A stretch of DNA of 57,346 nucleotides. It comes from Clostridia bacterium (GTDB taxonomy: Bacteria; Bacillota; Clostridia; Oscillospirales; Butyricicoccaceae). Both the position numbers and the translations under genes were made by a program. The stretch spans positions 1 to 57,346 of the forward strand of contig JAJPXP010000001.1 of assembly GCA_021205365.1 (NCBI GenBank), read 5' to 3'. The notes below the pieces were generated by a model. That model saw nothing but the letters and a program-made list of their open reading frames with translations, was not told the origin of the DNA and made no database searches. How positions within the stretch are numbered: position 1 is the stretch's first letter; each line of letters starts with the position of its first letter. Below, piece by piece: positions 1-7,755 of the stretch.

Positions 1-90
1 TGTTTCCACTACAGAATCTATAGCAGTTTCAAATGCTCGTCCTGCAACAGGCACGTACAATCGGCCCATCGCCTTTTAGAAAAGGGGAAA

Positions 91-1005
91 ATGATTATTA
101 TACTTGGACTTTTTTTCATTGTGGCTATCGTTCTTCCACTTGCTTTTATATATCATTTGATTAAGCACTCTCTTCATTCCAAACAAACTTCAAGCCGCAA
201 ACCCTCTGATTATATTACGATCGAAACCAAACGTCGAATATACTATCCAGAAGAATATGATGGGATCCATGAACCTTCCGAAGATGTTAAAATACGAGCT
301 GAGCAACGAGCAATGCGCATAGATGAACAGAAAAAAGACTGGATGCAACTAATTTCCATAGCCGTTGACCATATCTTCATGCTTGAACCTTGGAGTAAAT
401 GGGACTCTTCAATAAATACCCTTTCTGAACAAAAATATCAAATGTCTCGCGCTCGATACAAACTAAAGATTTTGAGTTTTGTTCCTGCAGATACCAGCGC
501 AAGAATCTTAGATGATGGGCTTTATGTTTATGCAGTTTCTGCTTTGTGTTGCGAATGTCATTACTATCGTTCTAACTCATTGCCATGCAGACATATGTAC
601 TTTCTTGCATATCACTTATTCTATGGTTTCGATGCTGATACTATAATAGAAGAATCTCACTCTATAAAATCAGCCGCAGAAACAAAAGCCCACAAGATTG
701 CTGAACAAAAACGTATTAAAAATGAACGAGCATCTATTAATCGGCGAGTCTTCTACAATATTAAAAAATTTTGTCCTGTTTCAAGAAGAGATATTTTTGA
801 CCATTTCCCCGAACTTAATCCTAAGGATTTGCAGAAGGTAGCAGATTCGTTATGTTTCTCCGGTTCTGTAGTGCGTGAAAAACGTTCAAATCGTTATTAT
901 TATTTCGTGGATAATAAATCTGAAGGTAATACTGACTTAGATTTAAAAACAAAAATCCCGCCTGGTGTTGGCGCACCAAGACGGGATAGGGGAATTGACA
1001 AATAA
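91..1005 (+). CDS. Membrane-anchored SWIM zinc-finger / winged-helix protein of the mobile element
   Basis: 304 residues. Residues 2-25 form one hydrophobic helix. Residues 154-168 form a SWIM-type zinc site (C154-x-C156, C166-x-H168). Residues about 218-275 look like a winged helix ending in a YYYFVD strand. SWIM fingers bind DNA or protein; the function here is unknown. A weak AAGGGG ribosome site precedes the ATG. The same frame stays open to the left edge of the window and holds a CxxC pair (FKCSSC), so the real protein may start further upstream. The last dozen or so residues are encoded by a minus-strand terminator hairpin, which suggests the 3' end was joined to the neighbouring module. 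Confidence 0.6.
   Translation: MIIILGLFFIVAIVLPLAFIYHLIKHSLHSKQTSSRKPSDYITIETKRRIYYPEEYDGIHEPSEDVKIRAEQRAMRIDEQKKDWMQLISIAVDHIFMLEPWSKWDSSINTLSEQKYQMSRARYKLKILSFVPADTSARILDDGLYVYAVSALCCECHYYRSNSLPCRHMYFLAYHLFYGFDADTIIEESHSIKSAAETKAHKIAEQKRIKNERASINRRVFYNIKKFCPVSRRDIFDHFPELNPKDLQKVADSLCFSGSVVREKRSNRYYYFVDNKSEGNTDLDLKTKIPPGVGAPRRDRGIDK
955..992 (-). terminator. Rho-independent terminator, end of toxin mRNA
   Basis: Read on the minus strand, an ATCCCG/CGGGAT stem with an inner GGTG/CACC stem is followed by TTTTTGTTTTT. It lies inside the 3' end of the plus-strand SWIM gene. A near copy lies at 1329-1365. Confidence 0.75.
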
Positions 1006-1023
1006 GCAGCTTGCGGTTATACT
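995..1023 (+). promoter_or_regulatory. SigA-type promoter of the antisense antitoxin RNA
   Basis: TTGACA at 995-1000, 17 bases, TATACT at 1018-1023: near-consensus. Transcription would start near 1030 and run antisense to the 3' end of the toxin message. Confidence 0.75.
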
Positions 1024-1029
1024 AAAGGT

Positions 1030-1127
1030 AGAAAAAGGGCGCGCCGCCTGTAGACGGTTATCCCCTAAACACTGTCAAAAGAATTTGACCGCATGTCTTT
1101 GGAAGGATGGGCGGTCATTTTCTTTTG
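1030..1127 (+). ncRNA. Putative type I antitoxin RNA (RatA-like arrangement)
   Basis: A strong promoter at 995-1023 and a terminator at 1086-1127 (stem TGACCGC/GCGGTCA, then ATTTTCTTTT) bracket about 100 nt with no convincing reading frame. The RNA would be fully complementary to the 3' part of the toxin mRNA, which is predicted to run from about 1289 down to the terminator at 955. The 3'-to-3' overlap is the layout known for txpA/ratA of Bacillus subtilis. Existence of the RNA is inferred from these signals only. Confidence 0.6.
1086..1127 (+). terminator. Terminator of the antisense RNA; stem overlaps the toxin stop codon
   Basis: Stem TGACCGC (1086-1092) with GCGGTCA (1111-1117), then a T-rich run. 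On the minus strand the same hairpin is followed by AATTCTTTTG, so it may also act weakly for the toxin. Confidence 0.7.
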
Positions 1128-1201
1128 CTTATCTGAATAATCAGACTGGCAAATGCGACGAGAAACGTCAGAAGTAGAAATAACTCTTCATAAGTAACCA
1201 T
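1115..1201 (-). CDS. Small hydrophobic type I toxin, Hol-Tox (holin-like toxin) family
   Basis: A 28-residue peptide beginning MVTYEELF, followed by one hydrophobic helix and ending QISKRK. This MxTYExLxL start, single membrane helix and basic tail are typical of the putative holin-like toxin family (TxpA/BsrG-like peptides), which depolarise or disrupt the membrane. The ATG at 1201 has a very strong ribosome site (AGGGGAGGTGG, 7-8 bases upstream). A longer in-frame reading from 1300 exists but would run through the structured leader. Its promoter is at 1296-1324, giving an 88-nt leader. It sits between the SWIM gene and the recombinase, a common place for such stability modules. Confidence 0.75.
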   Translation of the reverse strand: MVTYEELFLLLTFLVAFASLIIQISKRK

Positions 1202-1295
1202 TTCGCACCACCTCCCCTCTAACCGGGTTTGGTGGGAGTAACCGCCTACCGCTGGGCAGGACGACGCGCTGAAAACCGGAGTTTTCCTGTCAAAC

Positions 1296-1324
1296 AGCAT
1301 ATCATATCATGCTATCAATTTCAA
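1296..1324 (-). promoter_or_regulatory. Promoter of the toxin gene
   Basis: On the minus strand TTGAAA (1319-1324), 17-base spacer, TATGCT (1296-1301). Predicted start near 1289 leaves a long leader before the toxin ATG at 1201. Confidence 0.6.
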
Positions 1325-1328
1325 CATA

Positions 1329-1365
1329 AAAAATCCCGCCCGGTGTTGACGCACCAAAGCGGGAT
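1329..1365 (-). terminator. Second copy of the ATCCCG terminator hairpin
   Basis: On the minus strand ATCCCGC/GCGGGAT with inner GGTG/CACC, then TTTTTTATG. It is nearly identical to the hairpin at 955-992, so the pair flanks the toxin module as an imperfect direct repeat. It would stop minus-strand transcripts leaving the recombinase region. Confidence 0.6.
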
Positions 1366-1366
1366 A

Positions 1367-1405
1367 GGGGTAGAAATTTTGTTGCCAATTCTACCCCTTT
1401 ATTTT
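1367..1405 (+). terminator. Plus-strand terminator before the recombinase gene
   Basis: Stem GGGGTAGAA (1367-1375) with TTCTACCCC (1389-1397), tail TTTATTTTAC. It would insulate the recombinase from transcription of the SWIM/antisense region. Confidence 0.6.
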
Positions 1406-1441
1406 ACTACATAATCTTAGGAAAGTAAAGGAGAATCAATT

Positions 1442-2977
1442 ATGGATGCAATCTATCTGCGTAAATCGCGTATTGACCTTGATGCCGAAAAAAGTGGAAG
1501 TGGCAATACGTTGCTCCGCCATAAGACAGCATTGCTTGACCTTGCTAAACGGTCTGGCCGGGAAATTGGTGAAATCTATGAAGAGGTCAGAAGCGGAGAA
1601 ACCATTGCCGCACGACCAGAAATGCAGCGGCTTCTATCTGATGTAGAGGAAGGAAAATGGGATGCTGTTCTCGTTATGGAGGTAGAACGACTTGCTCGCG
1701 GTGACAGTATCGACCAAGGTATTGTTGCACAGGCATTTAAATCCAGTAATACATTGATTATCACACCGACAAAAACATATGATCCAAGCAATGAATTTGA
1801 TGAAGAGTATTTTGAATTTGGACTTTTTATGTCCCGGCGTGAATACAAGTCCATCCGCCGCCGCATGGAGGCCGGCAAACGTGCGGCTGTGAAAGAAGGA
1901 AAGTACATGGGAAAGACCCCTCCCTTTGGGTACCGCCGTGTGCGCGTCGAAAACGGAAAAGGCTGGACACTGGAGATTGTCCCAGAGGAAGCTGCTGTGG
2001 TGCGGCATATTTACGATCTCCATGTTAACCAGGGGATCGGTTTCCAACACATAGCAAGAACTTTGAACGATGAAGGTTTTCGCACACAGCACGGAAACAC
2101 ATGGTCTCCATACGCGATCCGGTCAATATTGGACAACATAACATATGCTGGATATGTATACTATGGACGGAGAAAAACTGTGAAAAACTCCAAAGGAAAA
2201 CATGAAATCAAACGCAAGCCGCTGGCAGATGATGTACTCGTTTGCAAAGGCATTCACGAAGCGATTATCCCCCGGGATATGTATGACGCGTCACAGGCAC
2301 GCAGAATATCCCATCCAAGTATCCCAATCCACAAGGACAACGAACTGGTGAACCCTTTGCAAGGTGTTCTATACTGTCGGAAATGCGGGCATCGCATGCA
2401 ACTCAATGTTCGCAGCGGAGCAAAACAACACTCCCTGCATTGCCGCAATTTATCATGCGATAATATATCTGCCCGCTTGCCTGTCGTAGAAAACACCCTC
2501 ATGCAAATGCTGGAATCATGGTTAGAAACCTATAAGGTAGAAAACAGTACAGGATATACAGATACGCTGCAGGAACGCATAACAGATGCTTATGCAGCAA
2601 AACAACGCATTGAAGATAGGATAGATCAGGAAAGCCGAAAACTGCAAAAAGCATATGATATGTTGGAATGCGGAATATATACACCAGAAGAATTTAAAAT
2701 CCGGCGCAGCAGTGCGCAGGAAAATATAAGCGAATTAAACACAAAAGTTGCTTTGTTTCAGAATCAAATTGATGAGTACAATCGTGCATTATCACAGCAA
2801 ACGGAAATTATCCCGAAAGTCGAACAACTCATCCTGATGTACAAGTATTCGGACTCTCCTAGAGAAAAAAATGAAATGCTTAAAGATGTGCTATACAAAG
2901 TGGAATATGAAAAGACCAAACAATATGATGATTCCAGTATAGAATTGTGGATTTATCCCCGTTTAAACCAAGAATAA
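1442..2977 (+). CDS. Large serine recombinase (site-specific integrase)
   Basis: 511 residues, usual size for the family. Residues 1-150 are the resolvase catalytic domain, starting MDAIYLRKSR; the serine at position 9 is the expected nucleophile. A recombinase DNA-binding domain follows (about 170-290, with PFGYRR), then a zinc ribbon (CRKCGHRM about residue 315 and CRNLSC about residue 340) and a C-terminal coiled coil (about 375-465). It integrates or excises the element by strand exchange between attP and attB. A clean AAAGGAG precedes the ATG. The stop lies only a few bases from the predicted attachment site, as expected. Confidence 0.95.
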   Translation: MDAIYLRKSRIDLDAEKSGSGNTLLRHKTALLDLAKRSGREIGEIYEEVRSGETIAARPEMQRLLSDVEEGKWDAVLVMEVERLARGDSIDQGIVAQAFKSSNTLIITPTKTYDPSNEFDEEYFEFGLFMSRREYKSIRRRMEAGKRAAVKEGKYMGKTPPFGYRRVRVENGKGWTLEIVPEEAAVVRHIYDLHVNQGIGFQHIARTLNDEGFRTQHGNTWSPYAIRSILDNITYAGYVYYGRRKTVKNSKGKHEIKRKPLADDVLVCKGIHEAIIPRDMYDASQARRISHPSIPIHKDNELVNPLQGVLYCRKCGHRMQLNVRSGAKQHSLHCRNLSCDNISARLPVVENTLMQMLESWLETYKVENSTGYTDTLQERITDAYAAKQRIEDRIDQESRKLQKAYDMLECGIYTPEEFKIRRSSAQENISELNTKVALFQNQIDEYNRALSQQTEIIPKVEQLILMYKYSDSPREKNEMLKDVLYKVEYEKTKQYDDSSIELWIYPRLNQE

Positions 2978-2989
2978 GTTCACGTGTAT

Positions 2990-3077
2990 CCTGAAACACC
3001 TTCTTTGTATGCGTGCATACGGCTTCGCGGATCGGTACATCGCCGCAGATCGGGCCCGGTGTTACTCGTTCACTCAT
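2990..3077 (-). pseudogene. 5' fragment of a conserved clostridial gene cut by the element
   Basis: From an ATG at 3077 with a good GGAGGG ribosome site the minus strand encodes MSERVTPGPICGDVPI, continuing through VCTHTKKVFQD. I recognise this as the N-terminus of a conserved clostridial protein of unknown function in which a sentence like KVFxxCxDKDCxEDLRVY should follow. Instead the frame continues into sequence from the recombinase end and soon stops. The gene was therefore probably split by integration; its remainder should lie beyond the far end of the element. Family recognition is from memory. Confidence 0.65.
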
Positions 3078-3168
3078 AGCTTTTCCCTCCATATCGATAT
3101 TCTATTGCATTCTATGCTTTAGAATAAAAAAGGTGAAAGCTCATTCCCGTCAAGAAGGAGGCTGACAT

Positions 3169-3663
3169 ATGACAGTACAAAATTATCAAAAATGGACACA
3201 ACCTTTACGTAAGCATCCCGGATGGGTCCGCATCCTGCTGCTCTGCAATACAGTTCTTACACGACTAATCTATGTATCTTATCCTATACTGCTTCTTTTT
3301 TTATGTTTTGAGAAAAACGAAGCATTTCTGCGTGTGCTGCTGACACCAGCAATTTCTTTCGTCCTGCTTTCGATTTTTCGTGACTGGATAAATGCACCGC
3401 GCCCATATGAAAAGTTGGATATCCAGCCATTGATTCACAAAAATACAAAAGGCCATTCCTTTCCCAGCAGGCACGTCTTTTCTGTCGCTGTAATCGCCTG
3501 TGCTTTTCTCTATACCATTCCATGGATTGGTGTTATTTTTCTGGTCTTATCCATTCTGATGGCAGTTATCCGTGTATTGGGAGGCGTACATTTTCCGAAA
3601 GATGTCATTGCCGGGCTGGTAATCGGCTTGATTTCGGGTATGATCGGCTTCATTTTACTGTAA
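3169..3663 (+). CDS. PAP2-family membrane phosphatase
   Basis: 164 residues with several membrane helices. The three PAP2 motifs are present: RDWINAPRP (71-79), PSRH (99-102) and RVLGGVHFPKD (135-145), the last holding catalytic His141 and Asp145. Such enzymes dephosphorylate lipid phosphates such as undecaprenyl pyrophosphate or phosphatidic acid derivatives; the substrate cannot be told from sequence. A strong AAGGAGG precedes the ATG. It stands alone just outside the mobile element. Confidence 0.9.
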   Translation: MTVQNYQKWTQPLRKHPGWVRILLLCNTVLTRLIYVSYPILLLFLCFEKNEAFLRVLLTPAISFVLLSIFRDWINAPRPYEKLDIQPLIHKNTKGHSFPSRHVFSVAVIACAFLYTIPWIGVIFLVLSILMAVIRVLGGVHFPKDVIAGLVIGLISGMIGFILL

Positions 3664-3784
3664 AGGTTATTCCATTTACAGATAGCAATAATCTAAAAGC
3701 AAAAGGCGAAAAAACTGTTTTCTGTCTGTATTATGTTTTTAAAAATAAATTTACTGATTTGCATGGTAATTGCAGGGAAATTAT

Positions 3785-3822
3785 GTTAAAATTGTAGCAG
3801 TGTAATGGCACTGCTATTTTTT
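3785..3822 (+). terminator. Terminator-like hairpin in the aroD leader
   Basis: Stem AGCAGTG (3796-3802) with CACTGCT (3809-3815), then ATTTTTTG. A -10-like TTAAAAT (3785-3791) sits directly before it, so the hairpin is either the PAP2 terminator or forms the very 5' end of the aroD message. Confidence 0.5.
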
Positions 3823-3841
3823 GTGAAGAGGGATAATTTCT

Positions 3842-4600
3842 ATGAGTAATGTATGCGTAAAGGGCTGCTGTATTGGCAGCGGTACACCAAAAATCTGTGT
3901 ACCCATTGTAGCACAGACCATGAGTGATATCTTTTCCCAGGCCCGCGGTATGCAACGAAAAAGATTTGATATTGTTGAGTGGCGTATTGACTGGTTTGAG
4001 AAATTTCGTGATTTAGACACTGTTCGCCGTGCATCCAGAATTCTGCATGGTATTCTTGATGACCAGCCGTTTCTATTCACCTTCCGTACCGAAAAGGAAG
4101 GCGGCAAGCGCCCGATTGATCCCGAATATTATATTGAACTAAATAAAGTTGCTGCCGAAGAGCACTTGGTTGATATGATTGATGTAGAGCTTTTCTCGGG
4201 GGATGATGTAGTAGAAAAACTGGTTAACATTGCACACCGCGCAGATATGCCGATTATTGTTTCCAGCCATGATTTCGAAAAAACGCCCTCACAGGAAGAG
4301 CTCGTGGAACGTATGAAACATGCAGAATCGCTTGGCGCAGATATTCTGAAGATTGCAGTTATGCCGCAGAACAAGTCCGATGTACTGACTCTTCTGAGCG
4401 CCACCGAGCAGATGTCCCGTGAAAGTGACTGCCCGCTGATTACCATGTCTATGGGCAAGCCCGGTATTATCAGCCGTTTATCGGGTGAAATTTTTGGAAG
4501 CGCAGTTACGTTCGGCACCATTGGTATGGCTTCTGCACCGGGACAGATTGATCTGGATTCCCTGAATATGGTTTTAGATCTTTTACACAATAATATCTGA
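3842..4600 (+). CDS. aroD: Type I 3-dehydroquinate dehydratase
   Basis: 252 residues, usual length. It converts 3-dehydroquinate to 3-dehydroshikimate by a Schiff-base mechanism in the shikimate pathway. Catalytic His143 (SSHDFEKTP) and Schiff-base Lys170 (LKIAVMP) fall at the classical positions; substrate-binding EWRID (46-50), FTFRTEKEGG (79-88) and MSMGKPG (202-208) are intact. Weak GAGGG ribosome site. It is not in an operon with other aro genes, common in Clostridia where aroD is often detached. Confidence 0.97.
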   Translation: MSNVCVKGCCIGSGTPKICVPIVAQTMSDIFSQARGMQRKRFDIVEWRIDWFEKFRDLDTVRRASRILHGILDDQPFLFTFRTEKEGGKRPIDPEYYIELNKVAAEEHLVDMIDVELFSGDDVVEKLVNIAHRADMPIIVSSHDFEKTPSQEELVERMKHAESLGADILKIAVMPQNKSDVLTLLSATEQMSRESDCPLITMSMGKPGIISRLSGEIFGSAVTFGTIGMASAPGQIDLDSLNMVLDLLHNNI

Positions 4601-4616
4601 TTATTCTTTTCATTGC

Positions 4617-4652
4617 AAAAGCCGCAGAAACCAGTTTTCTGCGGCTTTTGTA
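4617..4652. terminator. Bidirectional terminator between aroD and the lipoprotein gene
   Basis: Stem AAAAGCCGCAGAAA with TTTTCTGCGGCTTTT around a short loop; A/T runs on both sides serve both converging genes. Confidence 0.9.
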
Positions 4653-4666
4653 TATTGTATAATTGT

Positions 4667-5638
4667 TTACTTTTCTCCAATATATACAGAGCAGTCAGGA
4701 TAACTGCCATCATCATCTGGCAAATCAACGCTGTAAATTTCCTTCTGACTGCTGTCCGTATAAACATCATAGTCATCCGGCACATCAACCAGAACTGAAA
4801 CACCATCCGGTACTGCTATCGTTTCTGTCTTATCATAGGAACGAATGGTAAAGCTTCTGCTCCAGTCTGCATCCCGTATTTTATCTGTCATAAAGCTCGG
4901 CATACTGATAATCTGTTCACCATAGGTCAGGCTCCGAGACAGCGTACAGGTTTTGCTTTCTCCTCCGCGGTTTGTAAACGTATAAGTTCGAAAGGTATCC
5001 AAAATCCGCAAAGTTTTCTTCTCCACATCATATTCCTGTGTTGTATACTCATAGGTACCGCCAGAATTGTCGGTAAACGATGCATAAGAAATATCTGTGA
5101 CGATATGATAAGTTTCACCACAATCTGTACAGGAAATAATTTTTTCCTTCCCGTTATACTCACCAAAGCTGTATTGCCGGAATAGCTTTTCTACGTAGCT
5201 GGTGTCATCAGATTCACTGTCTGCCAGATCATTTTTTTGGATGGTCAAGGTAATTTCTTCATTTTCGCCGTTTTCATCAACTACAGCACTGGCATAATAA
5301 TCAACATTATCCTTATTGAAATAATATCGGAAATTCAGTCCGGTCTCCGTTTTACGAAAACGGCACACCAATCCAAGCTCATCATCAAAATACAATGTCA
5401 TAAGGGAATTGCTTTCCTTGTTTTCTTTTCCTTCCCTGAGACAGGAACTAAATGATGGTTGGATATGAGCAGCTTCATACTGTTCCAGTGTATTTGCCGC
5501 ATAAATCTGCTTCAATGTCGGTGTTTCATTTGAAATCTCACCGCTCCCTGAACCATTGGACGCCGCAGTTCCACAGCCTGCAGCGGAAAACAGCATGCAC
5601 GATACAAGCAGCATCGTACTGATTTTCTTCAATATCAT
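4667..5638 (-). CDS. Secreted lipoprotein of unknown function
   Basis: 323 residues. Type II signal peptide with lipobox SAAGC (Cys near residue 22), followed by a Ser/Gly linker. The rest is beta-rich, acidic and without a motif I recognise; it contains a CTDCG pair in the middle that could bind metal or form a disulfide. It should be anchored to the outer face of the membrane. Ribosome site GGAGAATT before the ATG. Stands alone, convergent with aroD. Confidence 0.85.
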   Translation of the reverse strand: MILKKISTMLLVSCMLFSAAGCGTAASNGSGSGEISNETPTLKQIYAANTLEQYEAAHIQPSFSSCLREGKENKESNSLMTLYFDDELGLVCRFRKTETGLNFRYYFNKDNVDYYASAVVDENGENEEITLTIQKNDLADSESDDTSYVEKLFRQYSFGEYNGKEKIISCTDCGETYHIVTDISYASFTDNSGGTYEYTTQEYDVEKKTLRILDTFRTYTFTNRGGESKTCTLSRSLTYGEQIISMPSFMTDKIRDADWSRSFTIRSYDKTETIAVPDGVSVLVDVPDDYDVYTDSSQKEIYSVDLPDDDGSYPDCSVYIGEK

Positions 5639-5782
5639 AACAATTCTCCATTATTTGAACGTAATTCCTGCAGCTTCGGCAGGTCTATTGGATATACTAT
5701 CACATTTCGCGCATTGATTCAAGGAATCATAGAAAAAGGGGATGAAATTACCCAAGATTTCTTCCAAAAATGTGCGCGGTGA

Positions 5783-5812
5783 TTGACAATCAGTACCCAA
5801 AGGTGGTATAGT
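5783..5812 (+). promoter_or_regulatory. Promoter of the queuosine operon
   Basis: TTGACA 5783-5788, 18 bases, TATAGT 5807-5812, placed about 30 bases before the riboswitch. Confidence 0.8.
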
Positions 5813-5841
5813 AACAAAAGTTATAAAATAAAGTGAAAAAC

Positions 5842-5886
5842 AGACAGTTCGTTGGCACCATCCTGTCTATAAGTAAAACCAGGGCT
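5842..5886 (+). promoter_or_regulatory. preQ1-I riboswitch
   Basis: P1 stem AGACAG (5842-5847) with CTGTCT (5863-5868), a 15-base loop starting TTC, and an A-rich 3' tail. TGG in the loop can pair with CCA of the tail (around 5879-5881), forming the compact H-type pseudoknot of class I preQ1 riboswitches. It sits in the leader of the preQ1 synthesis operon and just before a terminator, so ligand binding would be expected to cause premature termination. Confidence 0.8.
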
Positions 5887-5907
5887 ACTGTATTATGATT
5901 TTATCTG

Positions 5908-5943
5908 ACAGCAGGTCCTGTATACCTGCTGTTTTTCTTTTTC
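5908..5943 (+). terminator. Riboswitch-controlled terminator before queD
   Basis: Perfect stem ACAGCAGG (5908-5915) with CCTGCTGT (5925-5932), tail TTTTTCTTTTT. Lies between the preQ1 aptamer and queD. Confidence 0.85.
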
Positions 5944-6040
5944 CTCCGCAGCAGGTATGCAAAACACTTCTCATAGCAAATGGATTTTTACAACAAGTGT
6001 CAACGGTGTTGAAAATGTTTTGTTTTATAAAGGAGATCAT

Positions 6041-6469
6041 ATGTATTATTTGAAGGCGGAAGCCAGTTTTGATGCAGCACATTTTTTAGCCCACTATCAG
6101 GGAAAATGTCATAACATTCACGGGCATCATTGGATTGTAGAAATGCGGATTTCCGGCAGCCAGTTGCGGACATCGACACAGGAAAATGGTATGCTGGTGG
6201 ATTTTTCTCAATTAAAGCATGATTTGAAAACCATTGTGGATACTATGGACCATACCCTCATCTATGAAACTGGCACTCTGCGTGAACAAACACGCACAGC
6301 ACTGACTGAGGACGGCTTTTCTCTGACGGAGGTTTCCTTCCGCCCAACAGCTGAAAATTTTGCAAAATTCTTTTTTGAATGCATGACCACACGCGGTTAT
6401 ACCGTCACAGAATCAACTGTATATGAAACACCGAATAATTGTGCGTCCTATACTGGAGAGGAAGTCTAA
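6041..6469 (+). CDS. queD: 6-carboxytetrahydropterin synthase
   Basis: 142 residues. It makes 6-carboxy-5,6,7,8-tetrahydropterin from dihydroneopterin triphosphate in preQ1 synthesis. Zinc ligands and catalytic residues of the family are visible: His14, the CHNIHGHH segment with Cys23 and His27/29, and the DH pair at 70-71. The start at 6041 is chosen because AAAGGAG lies just upstream and the protein begins MYYLKAEASF; an earlier in-frame ATG at 5957 would overlap the terminator region. First gene of the operon. Confidence 0.95.
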   Translation: MYYLKAEASFDAAHFLAHYQGKCHNIHGHHWIVEMRISGSQLRTSTQENGMLVDFSQLKHDLKTIVDTMDHTLIYETGTLREQTRTALTEDGFSLTEVSFRPTAENFAKFFFECMTTRGYTVTESTVYETPNNCASYTGEEV

Positions 6470-6472
6470 CAT

Positions 6473-7141
6473 ATGGCTGTATTTGATGTAGCAGAAATGT
6501 TTGTCAGCATCAATGGAGAGGGCACACATGCTGGTCAACTTGCTGTTTTTGTCCGGTTCTGCGGTTGTAATCTGGCTTGTTCCTTCTGTGATACAATGTG
6601 GGCAAATCAATCCGATGTTCCACACACATGTATGACAATAGCGGAAATCTGCAAAAAAATCGATAAAACCGGTGTAAAAAACGTGACAATAACCGGTGGT
6701 GAACCCCTTTTGCAGGATGGCATGGCAGAATTGCTTACCAAGTTGGCAGAAAATCCAGCACGTTATATTGAAATTGAAACCAACGGCAGTGTGAACCTCA
6801 CACCGTTCGTCCAGATCTCCCCTTCTATTGTTTTCACCATGGATTACAAGCTGCCCTGCAGCGGAATGGAAGCGCACATGTGCACAGATAATTTTGCACT
6901 CCTTACGAAGCGGGATACCGTAAAATTTGTTGCCGGAAGCCGCAGAGATCTAAAACGTGCACTTGAAATCATCCGTGAATTTGACCTAACTTCCCGCTGC
7001 CATGTATATTTTAGTCCGGTATTTGGCAGCATAGAACCGGTCGAAATCGTGGAATTTATGCAGGAACATACGCTCAATGATGTTACCATGCAGCTGCAGC
7101 TGCACAAGGTTATTTGGGCACCGGACAAACGCGGCGTATGA
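6473..7141 (+). CDS. queE: 7-carboxy-7-deazaguanine synthase, radical SAM
   Basis: 222 residues. It performs the radical ring contraction of carboxytetrahydropterin to 7-carboxy-7-deazaguanine. The radical SAM cluster motif is C32-x3-C36-x2-C39, followed by the SAM-binding TGGEP at 74-78. Three bases separate it from queD, with GGAGAGGAAG as ribosome site, so the two are co-translated. Confidence 0.95.
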   Translation: MAVFDVAEMFVSINGEGTHAGQLAVFVRFCGCNLACSFCDTMWANQSDVPHTCMTIAEICKKIDKTGVKNVTITGGEPLLQDGMAELLTKLAENPARYIEIETNGSVNLTPFVQISPSIVFTMDYKLPCSGMEAHMCTDNFALLTKRDTVKFVAGSRRDLKRALEIIREFDLTSRCHVYFSPVFGSIEPVEIVEFMQEHTLNDVTMQLQLHKVIWAPDKRGV

Positions 7142-7163
7142 TCGCAGAAAAGGAAAGAAAATT

Positions 7164-7742
7164 ATGGCTATTGATACCAATGCAATTAAAGAGCATATCC
7201 GCGGTATCCTGATCGCACTGGGGGATGACCCGGATCGCGAGGGCTTAAAGGATACACCGGATCGCGTTGCCCGCATGTACAACGAAGTATTTGAGGGTAT
7301 GAATTACACAAATGAAGAAATTGCCCATATGTTTGGCAAAACTTTCGAAGATGAAATGGATTTCGTCAGTGATTCCAAGGATGTTGTTGTTGTAAAGGAT
7401 ATCCAGTTATTTAGCTATTGTGAGCATCATATTGCACTGATGTATGACATGACTGCAACGGTTGCTTATGTTCCAAACGGGAAAGTAATCGGCCTGAGCA
7501 AAATTGCACGTATTGCCGATATGGTCAGCAAACGTTTGCAGCTTCAGGAGCGTATTGGCTCTGATATTGCACAGATTATGCAGATCGTAACCGGGTCCGA
7601 GGATGTTGGTGTTTTGATTCAAGGAAGCCACAGCTGCATGACTGCCCGTGGTATTCGTCAGGCAAATGCCAAGACCACCACCACTACCCTGCGCGGGCGG
7701 TTCCGCACCGATTCCGATTTGCAGATGAGACTGTATCAATAA
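7164..7742 (+). CDS. folE: GTP cyclohydrolase I
   Basis: 192 residues. It converts GTP to dihydroneopterin triphosphate, the first step towards preQ1 and folate. Zinc ligands Cys86, His89 and Cys158 (in CEHH and SHSCMT) are present. The start at 7164 is favoured by AAAAGGA upstream and by the family's usual N-terminus; an earlier in-frame codon at 7077 lies inside queE. Its place between queE and queC indicates service to queuosine, not only folate. Confidence 0.95.
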   Translation: MAIDTNAIKEHIRGILIALGDDPDREGLKDTPDRVARMYNEVFEGMNYTNEEIAHMFGKTFEDEMDFVSDSKDVVVVKDIQLFSYCEHHIALMYDMTATVAYVPNGKVIGLSKIARIADMVSKRLQLQERIGSDIAQIMQIVTGSEDVGVLIQGSHSCMTARGIRQANAKTTTTTLRGRFRTDSDLQMRLYQ

Positions 7743-7755
7743 AGGAGTATTCTAA

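Larger units (their letters stand above)
1..2990. mobile_element. Right end of an integrated element with a large serine recombinase
   Basis: Only one end is in the window. It carries an AT-rich accessory gene, a toxin-antitoxin module and a large serine recombinase as last gene. Immediately past the recombinase stop, the minus strand reads as the first 30 or so codons of a conserved clostridial protein that then runs out of homology into the recombinase. Large serine recombinases normally sit next to their attachment site, so the boundary is placed at about 2978-3000. The other end and the rest of the target gene lie left of position 1. The exact crossover dinucleotide cannot be fixed without the empty site. 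Confidence 0.75.

Noticed and set aside
1-78. End of an upstream gene in frame 2 (…NRPIAF then stop at 78)
   Set aside because: Possible, but frame 1 is also open into the SWIM gene; with so little sequence neither reading can be supported.
965-1177. 70-residue plus-strand frame
   Set aside because: It covers the antisense RNA promoter, terminator and the toxin gene in reverse; no ribosome site and no family.
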